The position numbers were made by a program, and so were the translations under genes. A stretch of 64,000 nucleotides of DNA from Paraglaciecola sp. MB-3u-78 (GTDB lineage Bacteria > Pseudomonadota > Gammaproteobacteria > Enterobacterales > Alteromonadaceae). The notes under the pieces were generated by a model, which saw only the letters and a list, made by a program, of their open reading frames with translations, was not told the origin of the DNA and made no database searches. The stretch covers positions 124,001-188,000 of the forward strand of contig NZ_PJCF01000004.1 in the NCBI RefSeq assembly GCF_002835935.1, in the 5' to 3' direction. Below, piece after piece: positions 27,168-36,210 of the stretch. Numbering within the stretch: the first letter of the stretch is position 1; each line of letters begins with the position of its first letter.

Positions 27168-28487
27168 ATGGCGTTTTTACAGGACTATCCAATTTTCGCT
27201 TATCTTATGCCCATGGTATTTATTTGGTGCATCTTCATTGTCATAAAACGGCGAAAAAACAATCAGGCCTTACAATTGCAACAACAAGCAACCGAATCAG
27301 GTTTGACTGAGCCTGCCAGTTTGCATCCCATCATTGATCCTAATCTTTGTTTAGGCTGTGGTGCATGCACAAGAGCCTGTCCCGAAGGAAATGTGCTGGG
27401 TTTAATTAACGGTAAAGCGCAGTTAATTCAACCTTCTAATTGCATCGGTCATGGTGCTTGTAAAGCGTCCTGCCCTACTAATGCCATCACCTTAGTTTTT
27501 GGTACCGAAACGCGAGGCGTGGACATACCCACTCTTAGCCCTAATTTTGAAACCAATGTTGCTGGCATATTTATCGCGGGTGAGCTGGGCGGTATGGGAT
27601 TAATCAGGAACGCGGTTGAACAGGGTTCTCAAGCGGCTAGCGAAGTTACCAAGCTTGTGCGTCAACTTAAATGGGCACCTGAAGACATGTTAGATGTCGT
27701 TGTGGTTGGTGCAGGTCCGGCAGGCATTGCGGCCTCCTTAAGTGCAAAACAAGATAATTTGAACTTTGTCACCATCGAACAAGATTCGTTGGGGGGCACA
27801 GTCTCTCATTTTCCGCGCAATAAAATTGTGATGACAGCCCCGGTCAATTTACCGCTAGTGGGTAAAGTTAAGTTTCGTGAAACTAGCAAAGAAGCCTTAT
27901 TGGAATTTTGGCAAAACATCATTGAAAAAACCGCTCTTAAAATCAATTTTGATGAACGCCTAGAAGATATTGAGACCTTAAAGGTCGGTTTTAAACTCAC
28001 TACTAACAAGGGGCAGTATTTTACTAAAACGGTACTGCTTGGTCTTGGACGCAGAGGCACCCCCAGAACCTTAAATGTGGAGGGCGAAGCATTACCCAAA
28101 GTAGTCTATCGACTCATTGATCCTGGGCAATATACAGGACAAAAAGTACTCGTTGTTGGCGGCGGTGACAGTGCCTTAGAAGCCGCAACCAGTATTGCTG
28201 AGCAAGCGGGAAGCCACGTGATTTTGTCTTACAGGTCTGATTCGTTTAATCGTGCGAAAAGTAAAAACAGGCAAAAAGTTGAGCAAGCCGAACGTCAAGG
28301 TCAACTGACGGTGATGCTGCGCTCGTCAGTAAAAAAAATCAGTCCTGATGACGTGGTCATTGAGCAAGACGGTAAGCAAGCCTGCTTTGCAAATGATGCG
28401 GTTATCGTCTGTGCCGGTGGTATTTTGCCAACCCCATTTTTGCAAAAAATAGGCATTTCAATCGAGACTAAACATGGCTCAGAGTAA
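27168..28487 (+). CDS. membrane-anchored 2x[4Fe-4S] / FAD / NAD(P) oxidoreductase
   Basis: The product is 439 residues. A membrane helix (about 8-26) and a basic stop precede a ferredoxin-like domain with Cys61, 64, 67, 71 (CLGCGACTRACPE) and a second set Cys92, 98, 102 in which the expected second Cys is His95 (CIGHGACKASCP). A thioredoxin-reductase-like domain follows: FAD-binding VVVVGAGPAGIAAS (177-190), NAD(P)-binding VLVVGGGDSALEA (327-339) and a C-terminal ATG-like motif VIVCAGG. No redox CxxC of true thioredoxin reductases is present, so the electrons probably leave by the Fe-S clusters. It is divergent from the cytochrome operon and is the natural NAD(P)H entry point for it. Direction of electron flow is inferred. 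Confidence 0.8.
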   Translation: MAFLQDYPIFAYLMPMVFIWCIFIVIKRRKNNQALQLQQQATESGLTEPASLHPIIDPNLCLGCGACTRACPEGNVLGLINGKAQLIQPSNCIGHGACKASCPTNAITLVFGTETRGVDIPTLSPNFETNVAGIFIAGELGGMGLIRNAVEQGSQAASEVTKLVRQLKWAPEDMLDVVVVGAGPAGIAASLSAKQDNLNFVTIEQDSLGGTVSHFPRNKIVMTAPVNLPLVGKVKFRETSKEALLEFWQNIIEKTALKINFDERLEDIETLKVGFKLTTNKGQYFTKTVLLGLGRRGTPRTLNVEGEALPKVVYRLIDPGQYTGQKVLVVGGGDSALEAATSIAEQAGSHVILSYRSDSFNRAKSKNRQKVEQAERQGQLTVMLRSSVKKISPDDVVIEQDGKQACFANDAVIVCAGGILPTPFLQKIGISIETKHGSE

Positions 28488-30495
28488 TACTTTTGTGTCT
28501 GCTTTTAACAAAGTAATTTTAATGCTTGCTGTGTGCTGTATAAGCCTATCTGGGTTCACTCAGACAGTCTCAGAGGCAAAATTTGCCATCAGGACACGAG
28601 ATTTTCAGCAAGCATTAAGCTTGCTCATACCTTTAGCAAAACAGGATGATGCAGAGGCGCAATATTTATTAGGGGCTCTTTACGCCGCCGGTAAAGGCAT
28701 AAGTCGTGATGACAATGCAGCTTTTCGTTGGTTTAGCGCCGCAGCAATACAAGGGCACGGTCAGGCTCAGTTTGAACTTGCTTGTTTATATGAGCAGGGC
28801 GATGGTACCGCGCAGAATATCCAACAGGCCTTAGTGTGGTATCAAAAAGCCAGTGAAAATGGCGTGTATAAGGCAAACAAGAAAATTGACGCAATTAAAG
28901 CTAATCAAAGCAAACATGAGCAAGGCCAAGCAATAGGGCAAGGTACTGTATTTGCGGCAATTCATAAACAAAATTTGACACAATTAAAATTATTGCTTAC
29001 ATCAAGTTCTCTGGCAAATGTCGTTGATTCCAATGGTTATTCAGCATTAATGCGGGCAATTGAAACGAACAACTTTAAGGTAGTGGCACTGTTGCTGCAA
29101 AGTGGCGCCAAGGTGGATTTTTTGGGGCCACAAAAAATTACGCCGCTTATTCAAGCCGTAGAATTAAAAAACAATGCAATGGTCAAAGTATTATTGCGTT
29201 ATAAGGCCAAGCTTGATCAGCAAGATTCACTGGGTAACAGCGCACTTATTTATGCAACCCGTAAACAGGCAGTTAAATTAGTTGATATGTTGTTGTCTGC
29301 AGGTGCAAATCCAAATTTAGCCAACCTTAGTGCCAACACTGCAATAGATTTTGCCAAATCCCCCTCACTTATTGCCTCACTATTGCTTAAACACGGTGCC
29401 ATCGATCCGCTTTCGTTGGCAAACAAGCAGTTAAATAAACAAGCCATGAGTAAAAATGCTGAATTGTTTGTCGCCAATGTCGCAGAAGATGCACCTTACA
29501 AGGGATGGCCGGTGTTGAATGTAGCGGCATGGCGAGGGCAAATCGATATGCTTAAAGCTTTATTGGCGACTGCTGCTGCCATTGACTCCGTTGATGTTGA
29601 GCACTATACACCTTTGCTCAGAGCAAGCAGGCAAGGTCATGGTGAGGTCGTTGAATTGTTATTAAATAAAGGTGCGGCAATTAACTGGCAGTTGGATGAC
29701 GGGCGCACTGCCTTGTATTTAGCCGTTGAGCAACACCACAGTGCTGTTGTAAGCCTACTATTGCAACACGGAGCTACTATAGAACTTAGTGGCGAGAAAC
29801 TCTATCCGCCCTTACTTTTAGCCGCTAAACAGGGACAAGACGCGATTGCCTTGCAACTGTTAAACGCCGGTGCCAATGCCAATCTTATATTCGATGATCA
29901 CACTGTACTGCATTGGGCGGCGCAATCGGGCATGTTGGATTTAGCGGCAATAGTGATAAAAAAAATTGATAATGTTGATCACCAAAATACGCTTGGCCAG
30001 TCAGCTTTAATGCTGGCTGTCATTAACCATCAACAGCCTTTGGTTGAATTGTTGTTAAAGTTTGGGGCTGATGTCAATTTAACGGACAATAACAATAATA
30101 CCGCGCTGCATCTGGCAGCTAAATCAGGAAAGCGGGCTTTGGTTGCGCTTTTACTACACCACAAGGCAAACATAAATTTACTTAACGAGCAAAACAACAG
30201 TGCCCTTATTGTTGCTGCCAGTAGTGGTTTTGATGACATAGTATTGCTATTGCTTGAACAGGGAGCAGATGGAGGCATTCGTAACAAGGCCAGTTTTACA
30301 GCCTTGATGCTGGCTGCCACTAATGGTCATTTGCAATCCGTTAAACATTTTGTTGGCCATGGAGCCGATCTTGGTCGCCGCAATAAAGACGGCAAAAATG
30401 CCCAAAAATTAGCTAAGGAAGCAGGTCAAAAAGAGATTGCCAACTACCTTGCTAAGCAAAATAAATCATCGAATTTTCTCGACCTGTTCAATTAG
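28474..30495 (+). CDS. exported Sel1 / ankyrin-repeat protein
   Basis: The start overlaps the end of the oxidoreductase gene by 14 bp in another frame, indicating translational coupling. The product is 673 residues: a signal peptide (about 1-30), two Sel1-like repeats (AEAQYLLGALYAAGKGISRDDNAAFRWF, then a second), and about twelve 33-residue ankyrin repeats with the G-x-T/S-A-L-x-x-A and LL-x-x-G-A-D/N motifs. Ankyrin and Sel1 repeats are protein-binding scaffolds. Its coupling to a redox gene divergent from the cytochrome operon suggests a periplasmic assembly or protection role there, but the partner is unknown. Confidence 0.85.
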   Translation: MAQSNTFVSAFNKVILMLAVCCISLSGFTQTVSEAKFAIRTRDFQQALSLLIPLAKQDDAEAQYLLGALYAAGKGISRDDNAAFRWFSAAAIQGHGQAQFELACLYEQGDGTAQNIQQALVWYQKASENGVYKANKKIDAIKANQSKHEQGQAIGQGTVFAAIHKQNLTQLKLLLTSSSLANVVDSNGYSALMRAIETNNFKVVALLLQSGAKVDFLGPQKITPLIQAVELKNNAMVKVLLRYKAKLDQQDSLGNSALIYATRKQAVKLVDMLLSAGANPNLANLSANTAIDFAKSPSLIASLLLKHGAIDPLSLANKQLNKQAMSKNAELFVANVAEDAPYKGWPVLNVAAWRGQIDMLKALLATAAAIDSVDVEHYTPLLRASRQGHGEVVELLLNKGAAINWQLDDGRTALYLAVEQHHSAVVSLLLQHGATIELSGEKLYPPLLLAAKQGQDAIALQLLNAGANANLIFDDHTVLHWAAQSGMLDLAAIVIKKIDNVDHQNTLGQSALMLAVINHQQPLVELLLKFGADVNLTDNNNNTALHLAAKSGKRALVALLLHHKANINLLNEQNNSALIVAASSGFDDIVLLLLEQGADGGIRNKASFTALMLAATNGHLQSVKHFVGHGADLGRRNKDGKNAQKLAKEAGQKEIANYLAKQNKSSNFLDLFN

Positions 30496-30740
30496 TCACC
30501 GCGCTTACGTATTACCTCTGCTTTGCATTAATTGCGCCGGCAATCGCATCTGCACACACAAACGCTGGGGGTGAGTTTGCATTCAGTGTTGTTGCAACGG
30601 GCGCTTCATTTCATAGGCAAGATTGCCTAAAGGCATCGCGACAGCCCGCTGAATGTCTATGTATGCAGACCAAAAACCATTTTTTGAATAACACAGGGCC
30701 TGTGGCTAATTAGTTTGCAATCGGTCAATTAATACATAAT

Positions 30741-31006
30741 CTCGCACAAAAACTCCCACGACACCCCGTTCCAGGAGCCTTGATTGGCAGGTTAGCTTTA
30801 GATCAAGCGGCTCAAGGTCATGGGGTAGGGAAGATGTTACTGATTGATGCCATCAAGCGAACGCTCGCATTAGTGATGATATCGCCATTTACTGCTTGGT
30901 AGTCGATGCTATTGATGAGCGAGCCCAACACTTCTATGAACAATTCGGTTTCTCACTTCTCAGCTCAAAAAACCAACGTTTGTTCCTTTCACTCAAATCA
31001 ATCTAA
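30741..31006 (+). pseudogene. broken GNAT acetyltransferase (toxin-type)
   Basis: Frame one reads LAQKLPRHPVPGALIGRLALDQAAQGHGVGKMLLIDAI, the acetyl-CoA-binding (Q/R-x-x-G-x-G/A) core of GNAT toxins of the TacT/AtaT kind. At about 30867 the homology moves to another frame: DDIAIYCLVVDAIDERA, then FYEQFGF and LFLSLKSI before a stop. The N-terminus and the partner DUF1778 antitoxin are not recognisable. It is a frameshifted, 5'-truncated toxin gene. Confidence 0.65.
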
Positions 31007-31021
31007 ATTGGGCGAATAATC

Positions 31022-31139
31022 ATGACTAACGCTTTCGAAAGTATAGTTAACCTGAGCTCGGTATAAGCCATACCGTCCAGTACCACTATTAAATGTTGTA
31101 GCCAAAGAAACTCAAGCGGTAATGTGAGCTCTGGGTTAA
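31022..31139 (+). pseudogene. internally deleted copy of the HigA-like antitoxin gene
   Basis: The first 30 bp match the start of the intact antitoxin gene at 39553, and 31081-31139 match its last about 55 bp with only a few changes (LLNVVAKE...). The helix-turn-helix middle is replaced by about 25 unrelated bases. Its last codon runs directly into the miaE remnant at 31142, whereas 154 bp separate the two in the intact arrangement. Confidence 0.7.
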
Positions 31140-31141
31140 TA

Positions 31142-31289
31142 ATGAGCATCAAACAACTATTACTGCCTATCATCACTTTCCTTCAATGCCCAACCCCACA
31201 AAGCTGAATTAATGAGGCAATAAAATCTGAGAACTTACCAAATTTACAGCGGGACCAGGCAAATTGTGAGTTAAAAGTCTATATGTGCA
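31142..31289 (+). pseudogene. truncated miaE 5' end, copy 1
   Basis: The first about 45 codons correspond to intact miaE (39992 on): MSIKQLLLPI..F, with a stop in place of Trp22. Homology ends after the codons for CELK at about 31276, and ATATGTGCA follows at 31281-31289. This copy is closest to the intact gene at its 5' end. Confidence 0.8.
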
Positions 31290-31684
31290 GGTCAAGTTTT
31301 AATAAGTAAAACATTTTTTATGCCTAAACCTGACCTAAGGTATAGGCGCTTCTATGACGTATGCTTAATAATAAAGGTACACATTGTTGGTAAAGCTTGG
31401 CAGTGTATGTTTTTTTGCTGTCCACTCAGTGTGCGGAGAAAAAATAAAACTTCCCCTAATATTAGGTTCAACCTTTCGATCCTGCAGCTGACATCAATTC
31501 CATATTTATAAGGCACAATGAGGCACAAAGTGAATTAAGTTTTATGACAAGTTAGTAACCCGCTTTCAGCGGATGTAAAGTATCACCATGGATAGCCGTT
31601 TTTGACACTTTGCAGTCCTCAGTGTAAGTAATTAATATCAAAATAAACGTCGCTTTGCGTTGTGATTATTCTTGAGTTATAGTT

Positions 31685-31704
31685 TAGCTAAGTTTAGCTA
31701 AGCT
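31685..31704. promoter_or_regulatory. candidate antitoxin operator
   Basis: Two TAGCTA palindromes 10 bp apart (TTTAGCTAAG repeated) lie directly upstream of the PhdYefM gene, as expected for autoregulation by this antitoxin family. Confidence 0.4.
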
Positions 31705-31715
31705 AGGGTTTGGTA

Positions 31716-31946
31716 ATGCAAACAAATATGCATGAAGCAAAAAGTAAACTATCGCAGCTCGTTGAGGCGGCTGTTCTTGGTGAAGAAGTAATTATTGCCA
31801 AGTCAGGCAAGCCTCTTGTCAGGTTAGTGCCTTTTCAACCACATACAAAAAGAGAATTTGGTCTATTGAAAGGTAAGATTAAAATGTCTTCTGATTTTGA
31901 TTCAAAAGAAGTCAATGATGAAATTTCTGAAATGTTTGGTATGTAA
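31716..31946 (+). CDS. Phd/YefM-family antitoxin
   Basis: ATG 31716 gives 76 residues and has AGGG upstream; a TTG 6 bp earlier is in frame. The N-terminus MQTNMHEAKSKLSQLVEAA ... EVIIAKSGKPLVRLVP is the Phd/YefM DNA-binding fold, with KSGKPLVRLVP its most conserved block. The C-terminal tail should wrap the toxin. It overlaps the PIN toxin start as TAATG, a typical coupled module. It neutralises the toxin and represses its own promoter by family knowledge. Confidence 0.9.
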   Translation: MQTNMHEAKSKLSQLVEAAVLGEEVIIAKSGKPLVRLVPFQPHTKREFGLLKGKIKMSSDFDSKEVNDEISEMFGM

Positions 31947-32332
31947 TGAAAAGAATATTATTAGATACCCACACATTAATTTGGTGGATGAATGGTGATC
32001 AAGCTTTAGGTGAATTTGCTCTTGAGTTTATAGCAAACGAAAATAACCAAGTTTATGTTAGTGCCGCCTCTGTCTGGGAGATGTCGATAAAACGACAACT
32101 TGGCAAATTAGAGTGCCCTGTAGATTTAGACTCTGTGATTGAAAGTCTGGGATTTAGTAAGTTGCCAATATCTATTTTTCATAGCGAACAAGCTGGCCAA
32201 TTGCCAATACATCATAAGGACCCTTTTGACAGAATGCTAATCGCACAAGCGCAGGCAGAGGGTTTGCAAATTATAACAAAAGATGAACACTTTCCTTCTT
32301 ACGGAATAAGTTTAATCGACGCCACAAAATGA
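31946..32332 (+). CDS. PIN-domain toxin (VapC-like)
   Basis: The product is 128 residues. The acidic residues of the PIN ribonuclease site are visible: Asp7 in LLDTHTLIWW, Glu in SVWEMSIK, Asp in HKDPFDRML and Asp in TKDEHF. This subgroup is regularly paired with Phd/YefM antitoxins, as here. It is expected to cut RNA. All catalytic positions are intact, so the module may be active. Confidence 0.9.
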   Translation: MKRILLDTHTLIWWMNGDQALGEFALEFIANENNQVYVSAASVWEMSIKRQLGKLECPVDLDSVIESLGFSKLPISIFHSEQAGQLPIHHKDPFDRMLIAQAQAEGLQIITKDEHFPSYGISLIDATK

Positions 32333-32649
32333 AACGTTCACTAAACTGCGTGCGGTATAAAACATCTACGGCTTCAGGTTGTTTTGTCAGTTTTCATGAA
32401 ATAAAGTGGGAATAGTGATCGGGTCATATTCATGGTCGAATGACTTATGTGTCACTGAACCGCCCATAGTGCTTAGGCTAGCAGTGATCTAAATAACCTT
32501 TCAGGTCGAATGGCAAAAATGTAGTATTCCCCTAATTTTGCAGACACTTTGAAAATGGTATAAACAATCGACCTGTTGTTATGTTACAGCCAATTGGTTG
32601 CTTGATAACATTATCTTAATATTTGTATCAGCGTTCCCTAAGAAGCTTT
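32333..32649. other. intergenic, nothing recognised
   Basis: These 317 bp follow the PIN gene. No reading frame, hairpin with T-tract or known repeat was recognised. Confidence 0.3.
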
Positions 32650-32788
32650 ATGTCAGTTGAATTATTACTTAAACCTATAAATAGTTTCCTAAAATGCGCA
32701 ACTCCACAAGCCTAGATTGACGAAGCCGTCAAACCCGAAAACTTGCTACGGGACCATGCTAATTGTGAGCTAAATGTAAATATGTGCA
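32650..32788 (+). pseudogene. truncated miaE 5' end, copy 2
   Basis: The sequence reads MSVELLLKPINSFL, has a stop in place of Trp22, then IDEAVKPEN and LLRDHANCEL, with a 9-bp deletion relative to intact miaE. Homology stops at about 32774, after the codons for CEL, and ATATGTGCA follows at 32780-32788. The first 30 bp match copy 3 better than intact miaE. Confidence 0.8.
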
Positions 32789-32978
32789 AGTAAGGTTTTT
32801 AGCAAAAAAATCACAGTAAAAGCTTATACATAATGATTACTTTGTGCGCTAAGGGGAAGTCTCAGAGTTGCTCTAGCTAAGGTTTGACGCAAGCTCATTA
32901 ATGCCGTTGATAATTTAATTTTGCTTGGGTCGACAAGTGGCTAAGTTAAATTAGCCACTACAGATTTTTACTGAAAAA

Positions 32979-33389
32979 TTAACGACCAACATAAACTATG
33001 ATAATTTCTTCCGCTGATTTATTCACACTTGTACGAGCTACAACATCCTTAATCGTAACCGTTGGTAATTTATCTAGGTTATGTTTACGAGTATACTTTT
33101 TCAGATAATCAAAGGTCTCATTTGCATTATATTTTTTGGCAAAATTTGCTATGTGTAAATTATTGCAATAGACACGATTAACGAGACTTTTTTCACTTTC
33201 TTTATAGCTACTCCACGTTTTATTGTACTTCACTGCTTTTTTTAGTGGCTCAATCTCATTATTACCTGCTAGCACACACATTTTAGTGTCTTTCGAGTTG
33301 TCCTTGGCAATAAACTTATATTGAGCAGCATAAGCACTGTTTATAAAAAAAATAGCCACAGTAACTAGTAGTATTTTAACTGGTTTCAT
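32979..33389 (-). CDS. small exported protein, DUF3718-like
   Basis: The product is 136 residues with a signal peptide (1-21, ending AYA). The mature part has KMCVLAG and VYCNNLHIANFAKKYN, which resembles the Cys-containing DUF3718 proteins of Alteromonadales and Vibrio (C...CNG..I..FA..Y). The two Cys may form a disulfide. No function is known. It is divergent from the CadC-like gene, with 318 bp of AT-rich spacer between them. Confidence 0.5.
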   Translation of the reverse strand: MKPVKILLVTVAIFFINSAYAAQYKFIAKDNSKDTKMCVLAGNNEIEPLKKAVKYNKTWSSYKESEKSLVNRVYCNNLHIANFAKKYNANETFDYLKKYTRKHNLDKLPTVTIKDVVARTSVNKSAEEIIIVYVGR

Positions 33390-33707
33390 AACTTCGTTCT
33401 CCTTTCGTTATTTTTGATAGCAAATCGATTGCTACCGCAGAGCATAGTTAGCTAAAACAACTTCTTAGTTCGCAACACAAAAACACCTTACTGGTTACGT
33501 TAGTTAAGAAATCTAGACTACACTTTACCTTCAAAAGCTAACTACACTTTCACTATAGGAAAACGGTACTAAGTTAATCTATTCTTTATCTATTGTTAGC
33601 TAGGGATTAGCTATGGTTTACCTAATTATTTGATATCTGATTGTTATCATTAGTAAAAATAAGGTATTAGTAATGCTAGAAATGCGCCTTAAGATTAGAC
33701 AAGCAAA
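33390..33707. promoter_or_regulatory. AT-rich divergent spacer
   Basis: These 318 bp separate the DUF3718-like gene from the CadC-like regulator. GTTAGCTA occurs at 33447 and near 33596, both close to further AGCTA motifs. No defined promoter was recognised. Confidence 0.3.
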
Positions 33708-36011
33708 GTGATATATAGGTTTGATAGCTGCGAGTTAAACACGGAAAACTTCACTTTGCGGGTTAATACTGAGGTGCAATTGGTCGAGCCTCATGTTTTT
33801 GACTTAATTTTATACTTGATTGAACATAGAGGTAGACTAGTATCGCGAGATGAACTATTCAAAAACCTTTGGTCTGGCCGTGAAGTGTGTGATGCCACCT
33901 TAAGCAATACTATAAAATGTGCTCGCGCGGCAATTGGGGATGATGGTGAACAACAGGCTATTATTAGAACAACGCGAGGGAGAGGTTATCAATTTATTGC
34001 CGAAATAAAAGGAACATCGATAGGAGCTAACAACTCAACCATATCAAAACCTAGTGCATCCCCTACTAGCTCACCAATTTTTACTGCCCTAAGCACGAAA
34101 CGTCATTTAATATCATTACTGGCAGTGACTTTACTGCTTATTTTTATTATGAGTGAAATATGGAGCCCTGCTAGCGAAATAACCGTGAGTAATGCTGCTA
34201 ACGATAACAAGCAAAAATCCATTGCTGTTCTGCCATTTAGAAACCTGAGTGAATTAGAAAAAGATGTGTTTTTTACCGAAGGGGTACATGATGACTTACT
34301 GGTGCACATTTCGAAAATCAGCGCCATTAAATCAATATCTCGCTCCTCCGTGATGACCTATCATAATTCTAGCAAAAATATGCAAACAATTGGCAAAGAG
34401 CTGAACGTGTCAACAATATTGCAAGGCAGTGTGCAACGGGCAGCGGATCAAATTCGTATTAACGTGCATTTAGTCAATACCTTAACCAATGAAAATATTT
34501 GGGCTGAAAGCTATACCAGAATACTTACGGCTAAAAATATTTTTGATATTCAAGAAGAAATAGCAAAAAACATTGCCATCGAGCTTGAAACGGCACTTTC
34601 ACCTAAAGAATTAGCTTACATTGAAAAGCTTCCAACCCAAAATCTGTCGGCATTAGAAGCATACTTTCGAGCAAAAGAAAGCAGTAGAAAAAATAACAGT
34701 GATGGTTATCAGCAAGCCATCATTCATTTAGAACATGCGGTAAAACTAGATCCTAATTTTTCCACGGCTTATGCACTGTTAGCGAATTTTCAAGTAGGGC
34801 AAATTTACTGGTTAGGACTATCACCAAAAGAGCAAATAGCGAAAGCTAAAGCGCTAATCGCAATAACTATGAAGCTTGATAGTAATAGCAGTGAACTATA
34901 TCTCGCCATTGGTTGGCTTAAAAGATATGAACAAGACTTTAGCGCTGCTGATGCGGCTTTTAAAACAGCAATTAAGTTAAGCCCTAATAATGCCGAGGCT
35001 TATGCTGCATATGCTGGTTTGTATATGTCAACTTTAAAGAATAGTCCTCAAGCAATTTCCTTATTATTAAAAGCTGCTAGCTTAAGCCCAAAAGATGACA
35101 ACTTACCCATAGAGCTGGCTCAAGCATTTATCTATGTGGGTCGATTTGATGAAGCAAAAAGCATAATTGAAGATATTATTGCGCGTAAACCAAATTTCTC
35201 CATTGCTCATAGAAAACTATCCTTTATTAAGTATTTTGCGGAGCATAATATTACAGGATCTCTGCGCTCACTTTATAAATCTGTCGAGCTAGACCCTGTG
35301 CCTTTTTATTTTATGGTATTAGGCTTTAACCATGCTTCTATAGGGGATAAAAAACAGGCAATAGCTTGGTTTAATTATACATTGCAACTTGCACCTGAAT
35401 TTGAAGGCGCAAATTATTGTCAAGGACTGATCCATACACTGAACGGCGATTATAATGCCGCTGTTGATTCGTACCTTAAGATACCAAAAATTTTCGAGAT
35501 GGGTCATGTGCCTATGTACTACTTAATGAAAGCTAGTATACAAACGCAGCGCTTGGCTGAAGTGATGGAACATTTTCAAATTAATTTCCCTGAACTTTTC
35601 CAAGCAGAGTTCAAAGTCGATACAACAAATTTTATCGCAGCTTTAGCGCTTGGGCGATTATTAAAGCAAAAAGGGGAGACTGTACAGGCAAATAGATTAT
35701 TTAAAGCGAGCCTTCAAGTGGCTAAAAAAAGAATACACGGCTCGTGGACAGATAACCAGTATAACTGGGTGGTTAAAATTCACTTAGCCATGGGCAACAA
35801 AGAGGCGGCATTGAAAGCTTTTGCTGATGTTGTAGAAGAGGGCTGGTTCTCAGAGGAGCTTATCAATGATGATGAGTATCACGTTTTACGTGATGAACCT
35901 TTATTTCAACAACTACAGCAGACAATGAAACATCGACTTAAATTAGAACAAGAAAAGCTCAGCAAAATGCGAATAAATGGAGAGCTGTATTCAATTCCGA
36001 CAATACTATAA
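33708..36011 (+). CDS. CadC-type membrane transcriptional regulator with TPR sensor
   Basis: GTG 33708 is the only usual start after an in-frame stop at 33696. The 767-residue product starts with an OmpR-type winged helix (1-105; VEPHVFDLILYLIEHRGRLVSRDEL ... TTRGRGYQFIAEI), then a membrane helix (about 131-150), a TolB-N/adenylate-cyclase-associated domain (IAVLPFRNLSELEKDVFFTEGVHDDL ... ILQGSVQRA) and TPR repeats to about residue 700. This design directly links a periplasmic or protein-sensing domain to DNA binding. It lies 199 bp upstream of a TonB receptor in the same direction, the usual partner of such regulators in this order, and probably controls it. Confidence 0.88.
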   Translation: MIYRFDSCELNTENFTLRVNTEVQLVEPHVFDLILYLIEHRGRLVSRDELFKNLWSGREVCDATLSNTIKCARAAIGDDGEQQAIIRTTRGRGYQFIAEIKGTSIGANNSTISKPSASPTSSPIFTALSTKRHLISLLAVTLLLIFIMSEIWSPASEITVSNAANDNKQKSIAVLPFRNLSELEKDVFFTEGVHDDLLVHISKISAIKSISRSSVMTYHNSSKNMQTIGKELNVSTILQGSVQRAADQIRINVHLVNTLTNENIWAESYTRILTAKNIFDIQEEIAKNIAIELETALSPKELAYIEKLPTQNLSALEAYFRAKESSRKNNSDGYQQAIIHLEHAVKLDPNFSTAYALLANFQVGQIYWLGLSPKEQIAKAKALIAITMKLDSNSSELYLAIGWLKRYEQDFSAADAAFKTAIKLSPNNAEAYAAYAGLYMSTLKNSPQAISLLLKAASLSPKDDNLPIELAQAFIYVGRFDEAKSIIEDIIARKPNFSIAHRKLSFIKYFAEHNITGSLRSLYKSVELDPVPFYFMVLGFNHASIGDKKQAIAWFNYTLQLAPEFEGANYCQGLIHTLNGDYNAAVDSYLKIPKIFEMGHVPMYYLMKASIQTQRLAEVMEHFQINFPELFQAEFKVDTTNFIAALALGRLLKQKGETVQANRLFKASLQVAKKRIHGSWTDNQYNWVVKIHLAMGNKEAALKAFADVVEEGWFSEELINDDEYHVLRDEPLFQQLQQTMKHRLKLEQEKLSKMRINGELYSIPTIL

Positions 36012-36210
36012 CCAATAAACTCTATCATAATTGCATAACTTAAGTGCTAGTGATTGAACTGTCTGAATTTACTGTTTTTTTGTTTTAATGAGCTTGTAGC
36101 CTTTAATGACATGATTTATATATATAAACTCTGGTTATGAACTACGCCTCTAAGAAAAAGTTAAATGTAATTGAGTTGAAAAAACATACTAGATAGTTGA
36201 GTTGAATTGA

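Larger units (their letters stand above)
30496..31709. other. decayed accessory region upstream of the PhdYefM/PIN module
   Basis: The stretch has no intact gene. It holds a broken GNAT gene, a scrambled HigA piece and a miaE 5' remnant, listed separately. A short frame at 31320-31511 shows no family features. At 30564-30583 a GGGTGAGTTTGCATT segment closely matches the sequence directly before the miaE remnant at 38971. Confidence 0.5.

Noticed and set aside
27168-28487. Thioredoxin reductase (trxB)
   Set aside because: The CxxC redox pair is absent and ferredoxin-type clusters plus a membrane helix are present.
31320-31511. 63-residue open frame between the miaE remnant and the PhdYefM gene
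   Set aside because: It has an odd composition, no ribosome binding site and no family features, and lies in decayed sequence.
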